From: JANNRR01 sp031401675
Lineage (GTDB): Bacteria > Pseudomonadota > Alphaproteobacteria > Rhodobacterales > Rhodobacteraceae
NCBI GenBank assembly: GCA_031401675.1
Contig: JANNRR010000152.1
Span: 1 to 43,304, forward strand
DNA length: 43,304 nucleotides
Direction: 5' to 3'
Numbering within the stretch: the stretch's first letter is position 1; each line of letters starts with the position of its first letter. The position numbers were made by a program, and so were the translations under genes. The notes beneath the pieces were generated by a model. It was not told where the DNA came from. It did no database searches and saw only the letters and a program-made list of their open reading frames with translations. Positions 26,121 through 33,851 of this stretch are shown piece after piece.

Positions 26121-26768
26121 TTACGGCTTGACCAGTTTGGCCACCGCATCGAACCCGGCGGTGAATCCGGTCAGCGACAGGTTCAGGTTGACCTTCTGAT
26201 CCGGCGCGGCCACCGGCACGATGATCAACGCCGCCTTGGCCCCGGCCTTCAGGGCGGTGACGTCCTCGGCGGTGAAGCCGACGCGCGCGACGCAGCCGAT
26301 CGGGCTGCACCAGGTAAAGGGGTAGCGCTTGCTTTTGCCGCCATCGACCTGAATGACGATATCCTCGGTCAGCAGCGTTTCCAGAGGGGTCACGATGGTA
26401 GCACCGGCCACGGCCTGCTGCCCGGCGGGCAGGGCGAACAGGCTGACCTCGGCCACGGCATTGCCCGCGTCATCCTTCAAGAGCTGATAAAGCTGGCAGG
26501 GGTCATCGCCTTCCTCGGACCGCACGCAGTTCAGCGCCCAGTCGCCGAATACTTCCTGCGTATAGGTGGCACCGGCACCGTCGGCCGGCACTTCCTCGCC
26601 GATGGCCAGACCATCAGCGGCTGGGGTGACTGCGTCGCCGATCACGGGGGCGGGTGTGGTGGCGGCGGGAACGGCCGGATCAGCCGGGGCCGGGGTTTCC
26701 TGCGCTGACGCGAAACCCGCCAGACCAAGGGTCAGCACCAGTGCCAGCCGCATCTTCAGATCGATCAT
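26121..26768 (-). CDS. Invasion-associated locus B (IalB) family periplasmic protein
   Basis: A 215-residue exported protein with a signal peptide (LALVLTLGLAGFASA) followed by a Pro/Ala-rich linker. The IalB fold starts near 70: EVFGDWALNCVRSEEGDDPCQLYQLLKD, then YPFTWCSPIGCVARVGF, with four cysteines that can form two disulfides. IalB proteins are common in alphaproteobacteria, often in several copies. The name comes from Bartonella; a general role in the envelope or in stress is more likely here. Adjacent ATGs at 26771 and 26768 are possible; the second has the better GGGAA spacing. It converges with the gene ending at 26067. Confidence 0.85.
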   Translation of the reverse strand: MIDLKMRLALVLTLGLAGFASAQETPAPADPAVPAATTPAPVIGDAVTPAADGLAIGEEVPADGAGATYTQEVFGDWALNCVRSEEGDDPCQLYQLLKDDAGNAVAEVSLFALPAGQQAVAGATIVTPLETLLTEDIVIQVDGGKSKRYPFTWCSPIGCVARVGFTAEDVTALKAGAKAALIIVPVAAPDQKVNLNLSLTGFTAGFDAVAKLVKP

Positions 26769-26942
26769 CATGGTTCCCAATGGTTTTCCAGACTGTTGGA
26801 GCAGCGATCTAGCATGGCCCCGGCGGGCTGTCAGGCCGGAAAACCGCATACCGGGCACGGGCAGAGGCGGAATCTTGCCGCCTGCCGGGTTTTCGTGATC
26901 CCGGACGCCGCCGGGCCACACGCGTACTCGATGTGCGCAACG

Positions 26943-27006
26943 AAAAAGGGCGCGTCGCCGCACCCTTTCCCCGTTTTTTCTCCCCGTCGGACTGGCCGAC
27001 TTATGT
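26943..27006 (-). ncRNA. Candidate small RNA 2 (about 64 nt)
   Basis: Transcript expected from A at 27006 to the T-run at 26943. A sigma70-type promoter precedes it. The RNA starts with hairpin GTCGG-CCAGT-CCGAC (27000-26986), followed by an A-rich single strand (GGGGAGAAAAAACGGGG). It ends in a terminator stem AAAGGGTGCG-GCGA-CGCGCCCTTT (26968-26945) with one mismatch and a T-run directly after it. No matching protein frame is convincing. Confidence 0.45.
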
Positions 27007-27013
27007 AACCGGA

Positions 27014-27042
27014 ACGCTAAGGTCATTCGCGGCGTGCGTCAA
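27014..27042 (-). promoter_or_regulatory. Sigma70-type promoter of small RNA 2
   Basis: On the minus strand TTGACG (27042-27037), a 17-base spacer, then TAGCGT (27019-27014). The -35 box is near-perfect and the -10 box is weaker. Start expected at about 27006. Confidence 0.5.
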
Positions 27043-27079
27043 CCGGAATGTCGGGCTTTGACGGATTGATATCGCTAAC

Positions 27080-27182
27080 AAAAAGGGCCGCGCCTGATTA
27101 GGGCGCGGCCAGTCTGACAGGGAGGAAGTAACACCCGGGCGAAGAGGACGCCGCCCGAATGGGATCAGACTGGCAGATATGG
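27080..27182 (-). ncRNA. Candidate small RNA 1 (about 100 nt)
   Basis: Reading leftward: CCAGTCTGA (27173-27165) pairs with TCAGACTGG (27117-27109), a perfect 9-bp stem. Inside it, CGGGCG (27157-27152) pairs with CGCCCG (27141-27136). The linker holds CTTCCTCCC, which can pair with ribosome-binding sites. A terminator follows at once: GGCCGCGCC, 7-base loop, GGCGCGGCC (27110-27086), then CTTTTTGTT. Read rightward the order makes no sense, so the minus strand is the sense strand. A possible -10 is TACAAT (27194-27189); the -35 box is unclear. Confidence 0.55.
27086..27110 (-). terminator. Rho-independent terminator of small RNA 1
   Basis: Perfect 9-bp GC-rich stem (GGCCGCGCC / GGCGCGGCC) with loop CTAATCA, followed on the minus strand by CTTTTTGTT. 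Confidence 0.75.
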
Positions 27183-27240
27183 GTTAACATTGTATTTTGG
27201 GCGCGACCAATGAACGAACAAAACCGGAAGGACCGATCCA

Positions 27241-28800
27241 TTGACCCTGACAGACAGCATTTTCCTGGGTGGCGGCGGCGAAGGCCATGCGGCGGCGCAG
27301 AACCTTTTGCTGAAATACGGCAACCGGCATGGTCTGATCGCCGGGGCAACCGGCACCGGCAAGACCGTCACCCTTCAAGGGTTGGCCGAGGGTTTTTCTG
27401 ACGCCGGGGTACCGGTGTTCCTGGCGGATGTGAAGGGCGATCTGGCCGGGCTGGCGGTGGCCGGTGATCCGGCGGGCAAGCTGCACGCGCCGTTCATGCA
27501 GCGGGTGGCGACCATCGGCATGGCGGATCATGCCTACCGCGCCTTTCCCGTCATCTTCTGGGACCTGTTCGGCGAACAGGGTCACCCGGTGCGCACCACG
27601 GTAGCCGAAATGGGGCCGCTGCTGCTCGGCCGCCTGTTGGAGCTGAGCGAGGCGCAAGAAGGCGTGCTGAACATCGCGTTCCGCCTGTCGGACGAGGAGG
27701 GGCTGCCGCTGCTGGACCTGAAGGACCTGCAGGCGCTCTTGGTCTGGATCGGCGAACATGCTGACGCGATCTCGCTGCGCTATGGCAACGTCGCGCCGGC
27801 GACCATCGGCACCATCCAGCGCCGGCTCTTGGTGCTGGAGAACGAAGGCGGCACCCATCTGTTCGGCGAGCCGGCGCTGGCGCTGTCGGACCTGATGCTG
27901 TGCGACGCAGACGGGCGCGGGCGGATATCGGTGCTGGCGGGCGACCGGCTGATGGCCTCGCCCCGGCTCTATGCCACCTTCCTGTTGTGGCTGTTGTCGG
28001 AGTTGTTCGAGGAGTTGCCCGAGGTCGGCGACCCCGACAAGCCGAAGCTGGTGTTTTTCTTCGACGAGGCGCATCTGCTGTTCACCGATGCGCCCAGGGC
28101 CCTGATTGCCAAGGTGGAACAGGTGGCGCGGTTGATCCGGTCCAAGGGGGTCGGGGTGTATTTCATCACGCAGAATCCGGCGGACGTGCCCGAGGATATC
28201 CTGGGCCAGTTGGGCAACCGGGTGCAGCACGCCCTGCGCGCCTTTACCGGCAAGGATCAGAAAGATCTGGCGCGGGCGGCACAGAACTACCGCCCCAACC
28301 CGCGCTTTGACACCGAGATTGCGATCAAGGAGGTCGGCACCGGCGAGGCGGTTACGTCGATGCTGGAGGCCAAGGGCATTCCCGGCATGGTCGAGCGCAC
28401 GCTGATCCGGCCGCCGCAATCGCACCTGGGGCCGATCACGCCGGACCAGCGCCGGGCGGTGATCGCGGGCTCGCCGCTGGCCGGCAAGTACGAGGTGCTG
28501 CTGGACCGGGCGTCGGCGTTCGAGCTTTTGCGGGAGCGAGCCGGAAAAGCGGCAGAGGCGGCGACAGAGGCGGCGGCAGAGGCGGCGGCGGGGGAAAAGA
28601 CCGAGGCGCAGGCCGAACTGGACCGCGAATTCAAGGCGGGACGGCGCTATGACGGCGGCCCCAAACCCGCAGCACCACGCAGCAGCCGCAGCGATTCGGT
28701 GGGCGAGGTGTTCGCCAAGTCGCTGGCGCGGCAATTGGGCAGCCGGTCCGGGCAGGCACTGGTGCGCGGCATTCTGGGCGGGTTGTTCCGGTCGCGCTGA
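27241..28800 (+). CDS. DUF853 / YjgR, HerA-like P-loop ATPase
   Basis: A 519-residue cytoplasmic ATPase of the DUF853 family, related to HerA/FtsK helicases; the E. coli homologue is YjgR. Walker A is GATGTGKT at 35-42; Walker B is KLVFFFDEAHLLF; the sensor strand is GVYFITQNPADVPEDILGQLGNRVQHALRAF. The late region (about 430-480) is Ala/Glu-rich and charged. The start is TTG at 27241, supported by GGAAGGA eight bases upstream and by the conserved opening. Cellular role unproven; possibly DNA translocation. It stands alone, followed by repeat element A. Confidence 0.9.
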   Translation: MTLTDSIFLGGGGEGHAAAQNLLLKYGNRHGLIAGATGTGKTVTLQGLAEGFSDAGVPVFLADVKGDLAGLAVAGDPAGKLHAPFMQRVATIGMADHAYRAFPVIFWDLFGEQGHPVRTTVAEMGPLLLGRLLELSEAQEGVLNIAFRLSDEEGLPLLDLKDLQALLVWIGEHADAISLRYGNVAPATIGTIQRRLLVLENEGGTHLFGEPALALSDLMLCDADGRGRISVLAGDRLMASPRLYATFLLWLLSELFEELPEVGDPDKPKLVFFFDEAHLLFTDAPRALIAKVEQVARLIRSKGVGVYFITQNPADVPEDILGQLGNRVQHALRAFTGKDQKDLARAAQNYRPNPRFDTEIAIKEVGTGEAVTSMLEAKGIPGMVERTLIRPPQSHLGPITPDQRRAVIAGSPLAGKYEVLLDRASAFELLRERAGKAAEAATEAAAEAAAGEKTEAQAELDREFKAGRRYDGGPKPAAPRSSRSDSVGEVFAKSLARQLGSRSGQALVRGILGGLFRSR

Positions 28801-29373
28801 GCCGTGGTGATCTTTGGGTGGAAATCCGGAAAGCGCTGTTGCGTCTCTTCAATGTGAGGGGAGCAGTTGGGCCGTTTTTCGTACGTCACATTGACTTTTA
28901 CCGCGATCCTTTTGTTTTTCCTGCCGGATTTGATTTCAATCAAATCAGGCCGCGCCTGCCTGCCTGGGCAGGCGCGGGTAGAGCGCCAGCCCAGGCAGGC
29001 ACGGCCTGATTTCCCGACCACGGCACCCGGCCCAGCCTCCCTTGCTCTCCGGCTCGCGCCTCCAAGCAACGGGCCGGTTGTCCGTCCCCCGGACGGCCAC
29101 CTGATCGGCCCGGGCACGTCCATCAACCGGCAGAGCGTGTGGCGGGGGCGGAGAATCGTTCAAGGCTCTTCCCGTTCAGGGCCGCACCTTGTCGGGGCGG
29201 TTTGTCGCCGAACCCACTTGCCGCAATCGGCGCTTCGCCGGCGCGCCAGCCGGTCCGCGCCACTTTCGCCGGGATCGGGCCTTGGTTTCGGCACACTCGT
29301 CACCCAAAATTGCGGCCAAACCCGCACCGCTGCGCCCGCAGACCGGTCCGGCTCCGGACAAGGATGACCAAGC
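28801..29373. other. Gap occupied by structured repeat element A
   Basis: 573 bases without a convincing gene. Most of it (28808-29150) is repeat element A. The remaining 220 bases before the CAP-RTX gene hold its promoter region, with no clear boxes recognised; AAGGA precedes that start. A leftward frame over 28647-29126 exists but mostly copies repeat and gene antisense. Confidence 0.6.
28808..29150. repeat. Structured dispersed repeat, element A
   Basis: About 340 bp, related along its length to element B at 37457-37790. Parts in order: a variable head; a perfect dyad GATTTGATT-TC-AATCAAATC (28927-28946); a long palindrome with arms AAATCAGGCCG (28942-28952) and CGGCCTGATTT (29002-29012) that extends inward through CTGCCTGGGC/GCCCAGGCAG with a 4-base bulge; a middle block; and a second hairpin GTCCG-TCCCC-CGGAC (29080-29094) inside CGGGCCG/CGGCCCG arms. 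It follows directly after the stop of the gene at 27241-28800. Confidence 0.8.
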
Positions 29374-30654
29374 ATGACCCTGACCGCCAACGAGCAGTAT
29401 TTTCTGGAACTGGTGAACCGCGCCCGGCTGGACCCGCTGGCCGAGGCGGCGCGCTACGGGATCGATCTGAACAAGAACCTGGCACCCGGCACCCTGAACG
29501 GTTCTGCCCGGCAGGTGCTGGCCGCCGACGATGATCTGGATCAGGCGGCCGGGGCGCATTCGGCCTGGATGCTGCAGACCGACATTTTCAGCCACACCGG
29601 TGTCAATGGCACCGATCCCGGCCAGCGCATGACCAGTGCCGGCTATGTCTTTGCCGGCAGCTGGACCTGGGGCGAGAACATCGCCTGGTCGGGCACCACC
29701 GGCAGCGTCAATCTGACGGCGGCCATCGATGGCCACCATGCCGGGCTGTTCGACAGCGCCGGCCACCGGCAGAACATTCTGAACAACGGCTTCCGCGAGG
29801 TCGGCATCGGGCAGGAGCAGGGGCAGTTCACCTATAACGGCACCACTTACAACGCCTCGATGGCGACGCAGGCCTTTGCCCGGACCGGCACGGCGGTGTT
29901 TCTGACCGGGGTCGCTTACAACGACGCCAACGGCAATGATTTCTATACGGTCGGCGAGGCGACGGCGGGCACCACCTTTGCCATCGGTGTGGCCAGCGAT
30001 GTCACCGAAGCGGCGGGCGGCTACGGCGTTGCCACGGCGGCGGCGGCCGGTGTGGCAGTGCAGATCACCCAAGGTGCGCAGGTGTCGCAGGTCGTGGTCG
30101 ATCTGTCGGCGGGCAACGTCAAGCTGGATCTGGTCAGCGGGACCGAGTTTCATACGTCGGGCGGCCTGCAACTGCTGTCGGGTGTGGCGGACGCGCGGTT
30201 GCTGGGAGTGGCGGCGTTGCGGCTGACCGGCAATAGCGCGGCGAACGCGCTGACCGGCAACAGCGGTGCCAATGTGATCAGGGGCGCGGGCGGCAGTGAT
30301 GGGCTGGCAGGTGCCGGCGGGGCCGACAATCTGCGGGGGGCTGGCGGGTTCGACCGGCTGGACGGCGGCGCCGGCAATGACTGCATCTTTGGCGGGCTGC
30401 ACGGCGATACTTTTGTGTTTGCCGATGGGTCCGGGCGTGACCGGGTGATGGATTTCTCGGTCGCCGAGGCTGACCGCATCGCGCTGGATGACGGGCTGTG
30501 GGGTGGGGCGGTGATGACCGGGGCGCAGGTGGTGGCCAGTTTCGCTACTGTGGTCGGCGGGACCATCGTGCTGGGATTCGGCGGCGGCGACGTGCTCAAT
30601 CTGGATGGGTTCGTCGATACCGTCGGGTTGGCGGGGCTGATCGATTTCTTTTGA
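29374..30654 (+). CDS. CAP (SCP/PR1)-domain RTX exoprotein
   Basis: A 426-residue secreted protein without a signal peptide. Residues 5-170 are a bacterial CAP domain: EQYFLELVNRARLDP, AHSAWMLQTDIFSHTG (His of the CAP cavity), GENIAW, and GHRQNILNNGFREVGIG. The middle (about 180-280) is beta-rich. Residues 285-355 carry RTX-type Gly/Asp nonapeptides (GGAGNDCIFGGLHGDTFVF) that fold on calcium, and the C-terminus holds the secretion signal typical of type I export. CAP proteins act in the extracellular space, sometimes on lipids or as proteases; activity here is unknown. ATG at 29374 follows AAGGA. Confidence 0.88.
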   Translation: MTLTANEQYFLELVNRARLDPLAEAARYGIDLNKNLAPGTLNGSARQVLAADDDLDQAAGAHSAWMLQTDIFSHTGVNGTDPGQRMTSAGYVFAGSWTWGENIAWSGTTGSVNLTAAIDGHHAGLFDSAGHRQNILNNGFREVGIGQEQGQFTYNGTTYNASMATQAFARTGTAVFLTGVAYNDANGNDFYTVGEATAGTTFAIGVASDVTEAAGGYGVATAAAAGVAVQITQGAQVSQVVVDLSAGNVKLDLVSGTEFHTSGGLQLLSGVADARLLGVAALRLTGNSAANALTGNSGANVIRGAGGSDGLAGAGGADNLRGAGGFDRLDGGAGNDCIFGGLHGDTFVFADGSGRDRVMDFSVAEADRIALDDGLWGGAVMTGAQVVASFATVVGGTIVLGFGGGDVLNLDGFVDTVGLAGLIDFF

Positions 30655-30792
30655 CTTCGAGGCTCCGTTCATGACGAAGTGATGGAGTCATCAGCCGGGC
30701 AAAGGCCGTTTGCGTGAATCGGGACCGTGTGGTATTGTTCCCTGACGGCGTACGAATGGATTGCATCAATTCTTAAGTGAAAGCGGTTTTAG

Positions 30793-32898
30793 ATGTCGGT
30801 CGCAAATATGTATTTTCAAGGTCTTTCTCTTCGCGACCTTGTCGACATGCGTGCCCAAATCGAAGCAATGGTGAAATTCGACAACTCGACGACGACGAAC
30901 AGCGCGTTGACCACCCAATCTGTCACACTGCCGGACGGGACGGTGCTGTCATCGGCAACCGTGACCGATGTCACTTATCTGGACAGTCTGGGCAACCCGG
31001 TGCTGCACATGAATCTGATGGGGAACCCGTTCGGGATCGGTGGCGCGCCGAAATCCGACATTACTGGTTTCTGGCTTGAAGATATCAACGGCAACATCAT
31101 CATCCAGTTCAGCGGCTTTGCGCCGGTTGATCCCGATGTGTTCTTTGCCAGTTTCATCGACCCGCCGGCCAATGCCGATCCCTATTCCGGTCTTGTCGAT
31201 CTGACCGACGGCGGCAGCAACGCCTTCGGCGGCATCGCCAACGACGTTTTCGACATGGGCACGGGCGACAATTCGGTTACCGGCGGCTTGGGCGATGACC
31301 GTTTGGTGAAACTCGGCAACGGCACCATCATCTTCGATGGCGGTGCCGGGATCGACACCATGAGCTTTCAGCCGCGCAGCAACATTCTGAACCCCAATTC
31401 GATCACGCGCCAGCTGATCGTCGATCTGTCCACCCACACCGGGGTCAATCCCTATGGCAACGGCACGCTGCAACTGACCAATGTCGAGAACATCATCGGC
31501 ACCGGCTCGGCTGACCGCATCACCGGCGACGACTATGCCAATGTGATCGGCGACGGGCTGGGCGATCGCGGGGCAGACTACATCATCGCCCGGGGCGGCA
31601 ATGATGTCGTCAAGATCGGCGATCTGGGGCTGGCGCGGGCCTTTGGCGGCAACGGCTTTGATACGCTGATGTTTCTGGACAATGTCGATCTGACCGATGT
31701 GAGCTTTACCAGCCGCTACGTTGGGTTTGAGAAATATGAACTGCTGCATTTCTTCATCCTGAACGGCACCGGCTTCACCTTCACCGGCGACGCGGGCAAC
31801 AACTGGTTCATGGCCGATGACGCCATCGACACGCTGCAGGGCGGCGGCGGCGATGATACGCTGGATGGCGGGCTGGCCTATACCTCGGTGTTTGGCCCCG
31901 GTGCCGATATCGCGGTCTATTCCGGCACCCGCGCGCAATACACCATCACCGTGCAGGGCGGCACAGTTACCGTGACTGACAATCGCGCCGGATCGCCCGA
32001 TGGCAGCGATACCGTGGTGAATGTCGAGACGCTGCGGTTTTCCAACCGGGATGTTTCGGTGGCGACGCTGGCCCCGAACATTGGCAATGGCCAATTCGGC
32101 ACCTCGGGCGATGACGGCGTGGGCGCCAATAGCGCCAAGGATGACAGCGCCTATGGGCTGGACGGCAACGATACGCTGTTCGGCGGTGGTGGCAGCAATC
32201 TGCTGGTCGGGGGCAGGGGCGATGATACCTATCAGCTGTCCGACGGCGCGACCGATACCATCGTGGAACTGGCTGGCGGCGGGATGGATACCATCATAAT
32301 TCCGACATTCTGGAGCTTGCCCGGCTTTTCGCTGGCCGGATACGCCAATGTCGAGAACCTGCTCAACGATCACTTCATCGCGATGACGCTGACGGGCAAC
32401 GGGCTGGGCAATGTCATCACCTCGTGGAACGGCTCCGACACGCTATCGGGGGGCGCGGGCAATGACACGCTGATCGGTGCGTTCGGGCAGGATGTGCTGA
32501 AAGGTGGCAGCGGCGATGACGTGCTGATCGGCGGGGTGGCGCTGATCAACAATCAGGGCCGCGATCTGATGACCGGCGGTATCGGCAACGACGTGTTCAA
32601 GTTCAACGCGATCAACGAGTCGGGCGTCACCGCCGGCGACCGCGACATCATCACCGATTTCAATGCCAACGGAGTCGACCGGATCGACCTGTCGGCGATC
32701 GATGCTATTGCGGGCGGCGGGGACAATGCCTTTGTCTTCATCGGTGCCGGGCCGTTTACCGGCAACAGCCAGGTGCGGGCGGTCGTCAGCGGCGGCACCA
32801 CCCTGGTCTATGTGAACATGCCGGGGACGCTGGGGCCCGACATGGCGATCCAGCTGACCGGGGCCATGGTGCTGGACGCCGCCGACTTCATCCTTTGA
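30793..32898 (+). CDS. RTX calcium-binding exoprotein with serralysin-like C-terminus
   Basis: A 701-residue secreted protein with no signal peptide. Gly-Gly-x-Gly-x-Asp blocks occur near 140-185, 240-280, 345-360, 445-485 and 545-600 (for example GGGGDDTLDGGL and GGAGNDTLIG). The last 100 residues (DVFKFNAINESGV, DIITDFNANGVDRIDLSAIDA) match the Peptidase_M10_C / serralysin C-terminal module that serves type I secretion. No catalytic zinc motif HExxH is present, so it is not a protease. The N-terminal 130 residues match no family I know. It follows the CAP-RTX gene by 138 bases in the same direction; its ribosome site is weak. Confidence 0.85.
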   Translation: MSVANMYFQGLSLRDLVDMRAQIEAMVKFDNSTTTNSALTTQSVTLPDGTVLSSATVTDVTYLDSLGNPVLHMNLMGNPFGIGGAPKSDITGFWLEDINGNIIIQFSGFAPVDPDVFFASFIDPPANADPYSGLVDLTDGGSNAFGGIANDVFDMGTGDNSVTGGLGDDRLVKLGNGTIIFDGGAGIDTMSFQPRSNILNPNSITRQLIVDLSTHTGVNPYGNGTLQLTNVENIIGTGSADRITGDDYANVIGDGLGDRGADYIIARGGNDVVKIGDLGLARAFGGNGFDTLMFLDNVDLTDVSFTSRYVGFEKYELLHFFILNGTGFTFTGDAGNNWFMADDAIDTLQGGGGDDTLDGGLAYTSVFGPGADIAVYSGTRAQYTITVQGGTVTVTDNRAGSPDGSDTVVNVETLRFSNRDVSVATLAPNIGNGQFGTSGDDGVGANSAKDDSAYGLDGNDTLFGGGGSNLLVGGRGDDTYQLSDGATDTIVELAGGGMDTIIIPTFWSLPGFSLAGYANVENLLNDHFIAMTLTGNGLGNVITSWNGSDTLSGGAGNDTLIGAFGQDVLKGGSGDDVLIGGVALINNQGRDLMTGGIGNDVFKFNAINESGVTAGDRDIITDFNANGVDRIDLSAIDAIAGGGDNAFVFIGAGPFTGNSQVRAVVSGGTTLVYVNMPGTLGPDMAIQLTGAMVLDAADFIL

Positions 32899-32935
32899 AC
32901 CGGGACGGCGCACAGGTTCTGCAATGCGCGCGGGG

Positions 32936-33850
32936 TCAGCCGTCGCGTGCCAAGGGGTGATGTTCCAGCACCAGCGCCTTCAGCCGTTCGTCCAGCACAT
33001 GGGTGTAGATCTCGGTGGTGGAAATGTCGGCGTGACCCAGGAGCGTCTGGATCACCCGCAGATCGGCACCACCGGCCAGCAGATGCGTGGCAAAGGCATG
33101 GCGCAGCGTGTGCGGCGTGACCGTGGCCGGATCGATGTCCGCCACCAGCGCCCAGCCCTTGATCAGCAGGTAGAATTTCTGCCGCGAGACATGGCCGCCC
33201 GCCTCGCGCGCCGGGAACAGATAGCGCGACGGGGTTGCGCCGGCGAGCCGCGCCACATCGTCGGCGGTATCGCGCGCCACCAGCCATTCGGCCAGCGCCG
33301 CCCGCGCCGGCGATGACAGCGGCACCATGCGTTCCTTGCCGCCCTTGCCGCGCACCAGCAGCATGCGCGGATCGCCGCGCGCGGCACTGACCGGCAGTGT
33401 GACCAGTTCGCTGACCCGCATGCCGGTGGCATACAAAAGCTCCATCAGGCAGACATTGCGCAGCCGGTCGGTCCGGCTGTTGCGTGCGGCCTGCAACAAC
33501 GCCTCGACATGATCCAGCGTCAGGGTTTTTGGCAGCCGCTTGTCCTTGCCGGGGCCCCGGATCTGGATCGCCGGATTGTCGGGCCGCCAACCTTCCTCGT
33601 AAGCAAAGCGGTACAGTTGCCGGATCGCCGACAGCCGCCGCGCCCGGGTGGCGCGCGACAGGCCCAGGGCATCGCAATGGATCAGATAGGCCTCGACCCC
33701 GGTGCGCTGGCAACTGGTGAAATCCAGCCCGCGAAGCGCCAGCCAGCCGGAAAAGTCCAGAAGATCGCGGCCATACGCCAGCCTTGTGTTGCGCGCGGCA
33801 TCGCGTTCGGCGGCCTGCGCCTCCAGAAACGCGGAGATCCAGCGCTGCAC
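32936..33850 (-). CDS. xerD: XerD-type tyrosine recombinase
   Basis: A 304-residue recombinase. The core-binding N-terminal domain is at 1-95. Catalytic residues are all present: Arg145 (TGMRVSEL), Lys169/172 region (GKGGKER), His247 and Arg250 (HTLRHAFATHLL), His273 (LLGHADISTTE) and Tyr282. It fits the chromosomal XerD that, with XerC, resolves dimers at dif. GTG at 33850 is the start: it lies one base after the upstream stop and a GGGGC site precedes it; the longer frame overlaps that gene. It is the last gene of a three-gene leftward operon, divergent from aroK. No phage or integron context is present. Confidence 0.9.
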   Translation of the reverse strand: MQRWISAFLEAQAAERDAARNTRLAYGRDLLDFSGWLALRGLDFTSCQRTGVEAYLIHCDALGLSRATRARRLSAIRQLYRFAYEEGWRPDNPAIQIRGPGKDKRLPKTLTLDHVEALLQAARNSRTDRLRNVCLMELLYATGMRVSELVTLPVSAARGDPRMLLVRGKGGKERMVPLSSPARAALAEWLVARDTADDVARLAGATPSRYLFPAREAGGHVSRQKFYLLIKGWALVADIDPATVTPHTLRHAFATHLLAGGADLRVIQTLLGHADISTTEIYTHVLDERLKALVLEHHPLARDG

Positions 33851-33851
33851 C

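Larger units (their letters stand above)
26769..27240. other. Intergenic gap holding two candidate leftward sRNAs
   Basis: 472 bases without a protein gene. Both strong hairpins with T-runs read leftward although no leftward gene lies upstream of them. This is best explained by small RNA genes (26943-27006 and 27080-27182). The stretch 26772-26940 should hold the ialB promoter; no clear element was picked out there. Confidence 0.6.

Noticed and set aside
30655..30792. Possible lux-type box before the RTX gene
   Set aside because: The dyad is weak (only four matching end bases).
32936..33850. Tyrosine recombinase as mark of an integrated phage or integron
   Set aside because: Length, motifs and its housekeeping neighbours (aroK-aroB) fit chromosomal XerD; no att repeats, tRNA or phage genes nearby.
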